5,871 bases of DNA from DAOUMF01 sp034411955 (GTDB taxonomy: Bacteria; Chloroflexota; Dehalococcoidia; SM23-28-2; RBG-16-64-32), in the NCBI GenBank assembly GCA_034411955.1, contig DAOUMF010000035.1, positions 1 to 5,871 of the forward strand. Reading direction: 5' to 3'. Each line of letters opens with the position of its first letter. Positions within the stretch are counted from its first letter, which is position 1. The position numbers and the translations under genes are program-made. This document shows, piece after piece, positions 5,769 to 5,871 of the stretch. Under the pieces are notes generated by a model. That model worked only from the letters and a program-made list of their open reading frames with translations. It ran no database searches and was not told the DNA's origin.

Positions 5769-5773
5769 GCTCT

Positions 5774-5778
5774 CTCCT
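5774..5778 (-). promoter_or_regulatory. Shine-Dalgarno AGGAG of the OppF/DppF-like gene
   Basis: AGGAG on the minus strand is 5 nt before the ATG at 5768 and overlaps the TAG of the upstream gene. It decides the start against longer in-frame candidates reaching 5834, and suggests translational coupling. Confidence 0.75.
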
Positions 5779-5871
5779 ATTGGGCGGGGGCGGAGGATTT
5801 GGTGGCCCGGGCCACCCGTTCCCACTCCCAGCAAGCGCTGGTGCGGCTGTTTTCGATGGGGAGGAGAGGGG
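5777..5871 (-). CDS. 3' end of a peptide ABC transporter ATPase (OppD/DppD-like), partial
   Basis: Thirty codons are visible on the minus strand (5869-5780), ending in TAG at 5779-5777, 8 nt before the next gene's ATG. They read PLLPIENSRTSACWEWERV, then ARATKSSAPAQ. The pattern of a hydrophobic Pro-Leu start, a Ser-Ala-Cys followed by an aromatic residue and WERVA, then a low-complexity tail, is typical of the extreme C-terminus of OppD/DppD-family ATPases; its single Cys would be the last of the four C-terminal cysteines. Order (D-type before F-type) and spacing match opp/dpp operons. The assignment rests on this short tail and on context, so it is tentative. The rest of the gene lies outside the window. 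Confidence 0.6.
   Translation of the reverse strand, partial: PLLPIENSRTSACWEWERVARATKSSAPAQ

Noticed and set aside
5769..5834. Longer start for the OppF/DppF-like gene reaching 5834
   Set aside because: The added residues are Gly/Pro-rich and not conserved in the family, and they overlap the upstream gene's end; the ATG at 5768 has a strong Shine-Dalgarno.

Overview
This is a 5.9 kb window of GC-rich bacterial DNA (roughly 65-70 % GC by eye), except for a segment at about 1.06-2.70 kb that reads closer to 53-57 %. Three things point to a high-GC bacterium, perhaps an environmental Chloroflexota (Dehalococcoidia-like): leaderless-looking promoters, a FabL-like short-chain reductase, and a dispersed repeat with the core GCCTGYCCTGAGC. 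From memory I associate that repeat with such genomes. The taxonomic guess is low confidence.

Layout, left to right. (1) 2-592 (+): the C-terminal three quarters of an enoyl-ACP-reductase-like SDR enzyme, cut by the window edge. (2) 614-1030 (-): a small unknown protein with an acidic tail, convergent with the SDR gene. (3) 1126-2654 (-): a two-gene cassette. A RelA/SpoT-type nucleotide pyrophosphokinase-like gene (2007-2654) overlaps by ATGA a 294-residue protein of unknown function (1126-2010). (4) 2746-4614 (-): lepA (elongation factor 4), complete but enlarged by three in-frame copies of the repeat. (5) 4740-5871 (-): a complete OppF/DppF-like peptide-transporter ATPase preceded by the last 30 codons of what looks like its OppD/DppD-type partner.

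Five of the seven genes lie entirely on the minus strand; an sixth minus-strand gene enters from the right edge, and only the SDR gene is on the plus strand. The transporter ATPases form one operon with a strong Shine-Dalgarno. The first genes of the other units (lepA, the RelA/SpoT gene, the acidic protein) have a -10-like hexamer within 8-14 nt of the ATG and no convincing Shine-Dalgarno, as expected for leaderless or nearly leaderless transcripts.

The two items most worth following are the lower-GC, translationally coupled RelA/SpoT cassette, which has the layout of a toxin-antitoxin or antiphage module, and the repeat family that has entered lepA and is translated in two different reading frames. 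No tRNA, rRNA, CRISPR array, transposase or convincing terminator was found. No stretch over 300 bases lacks a gene.
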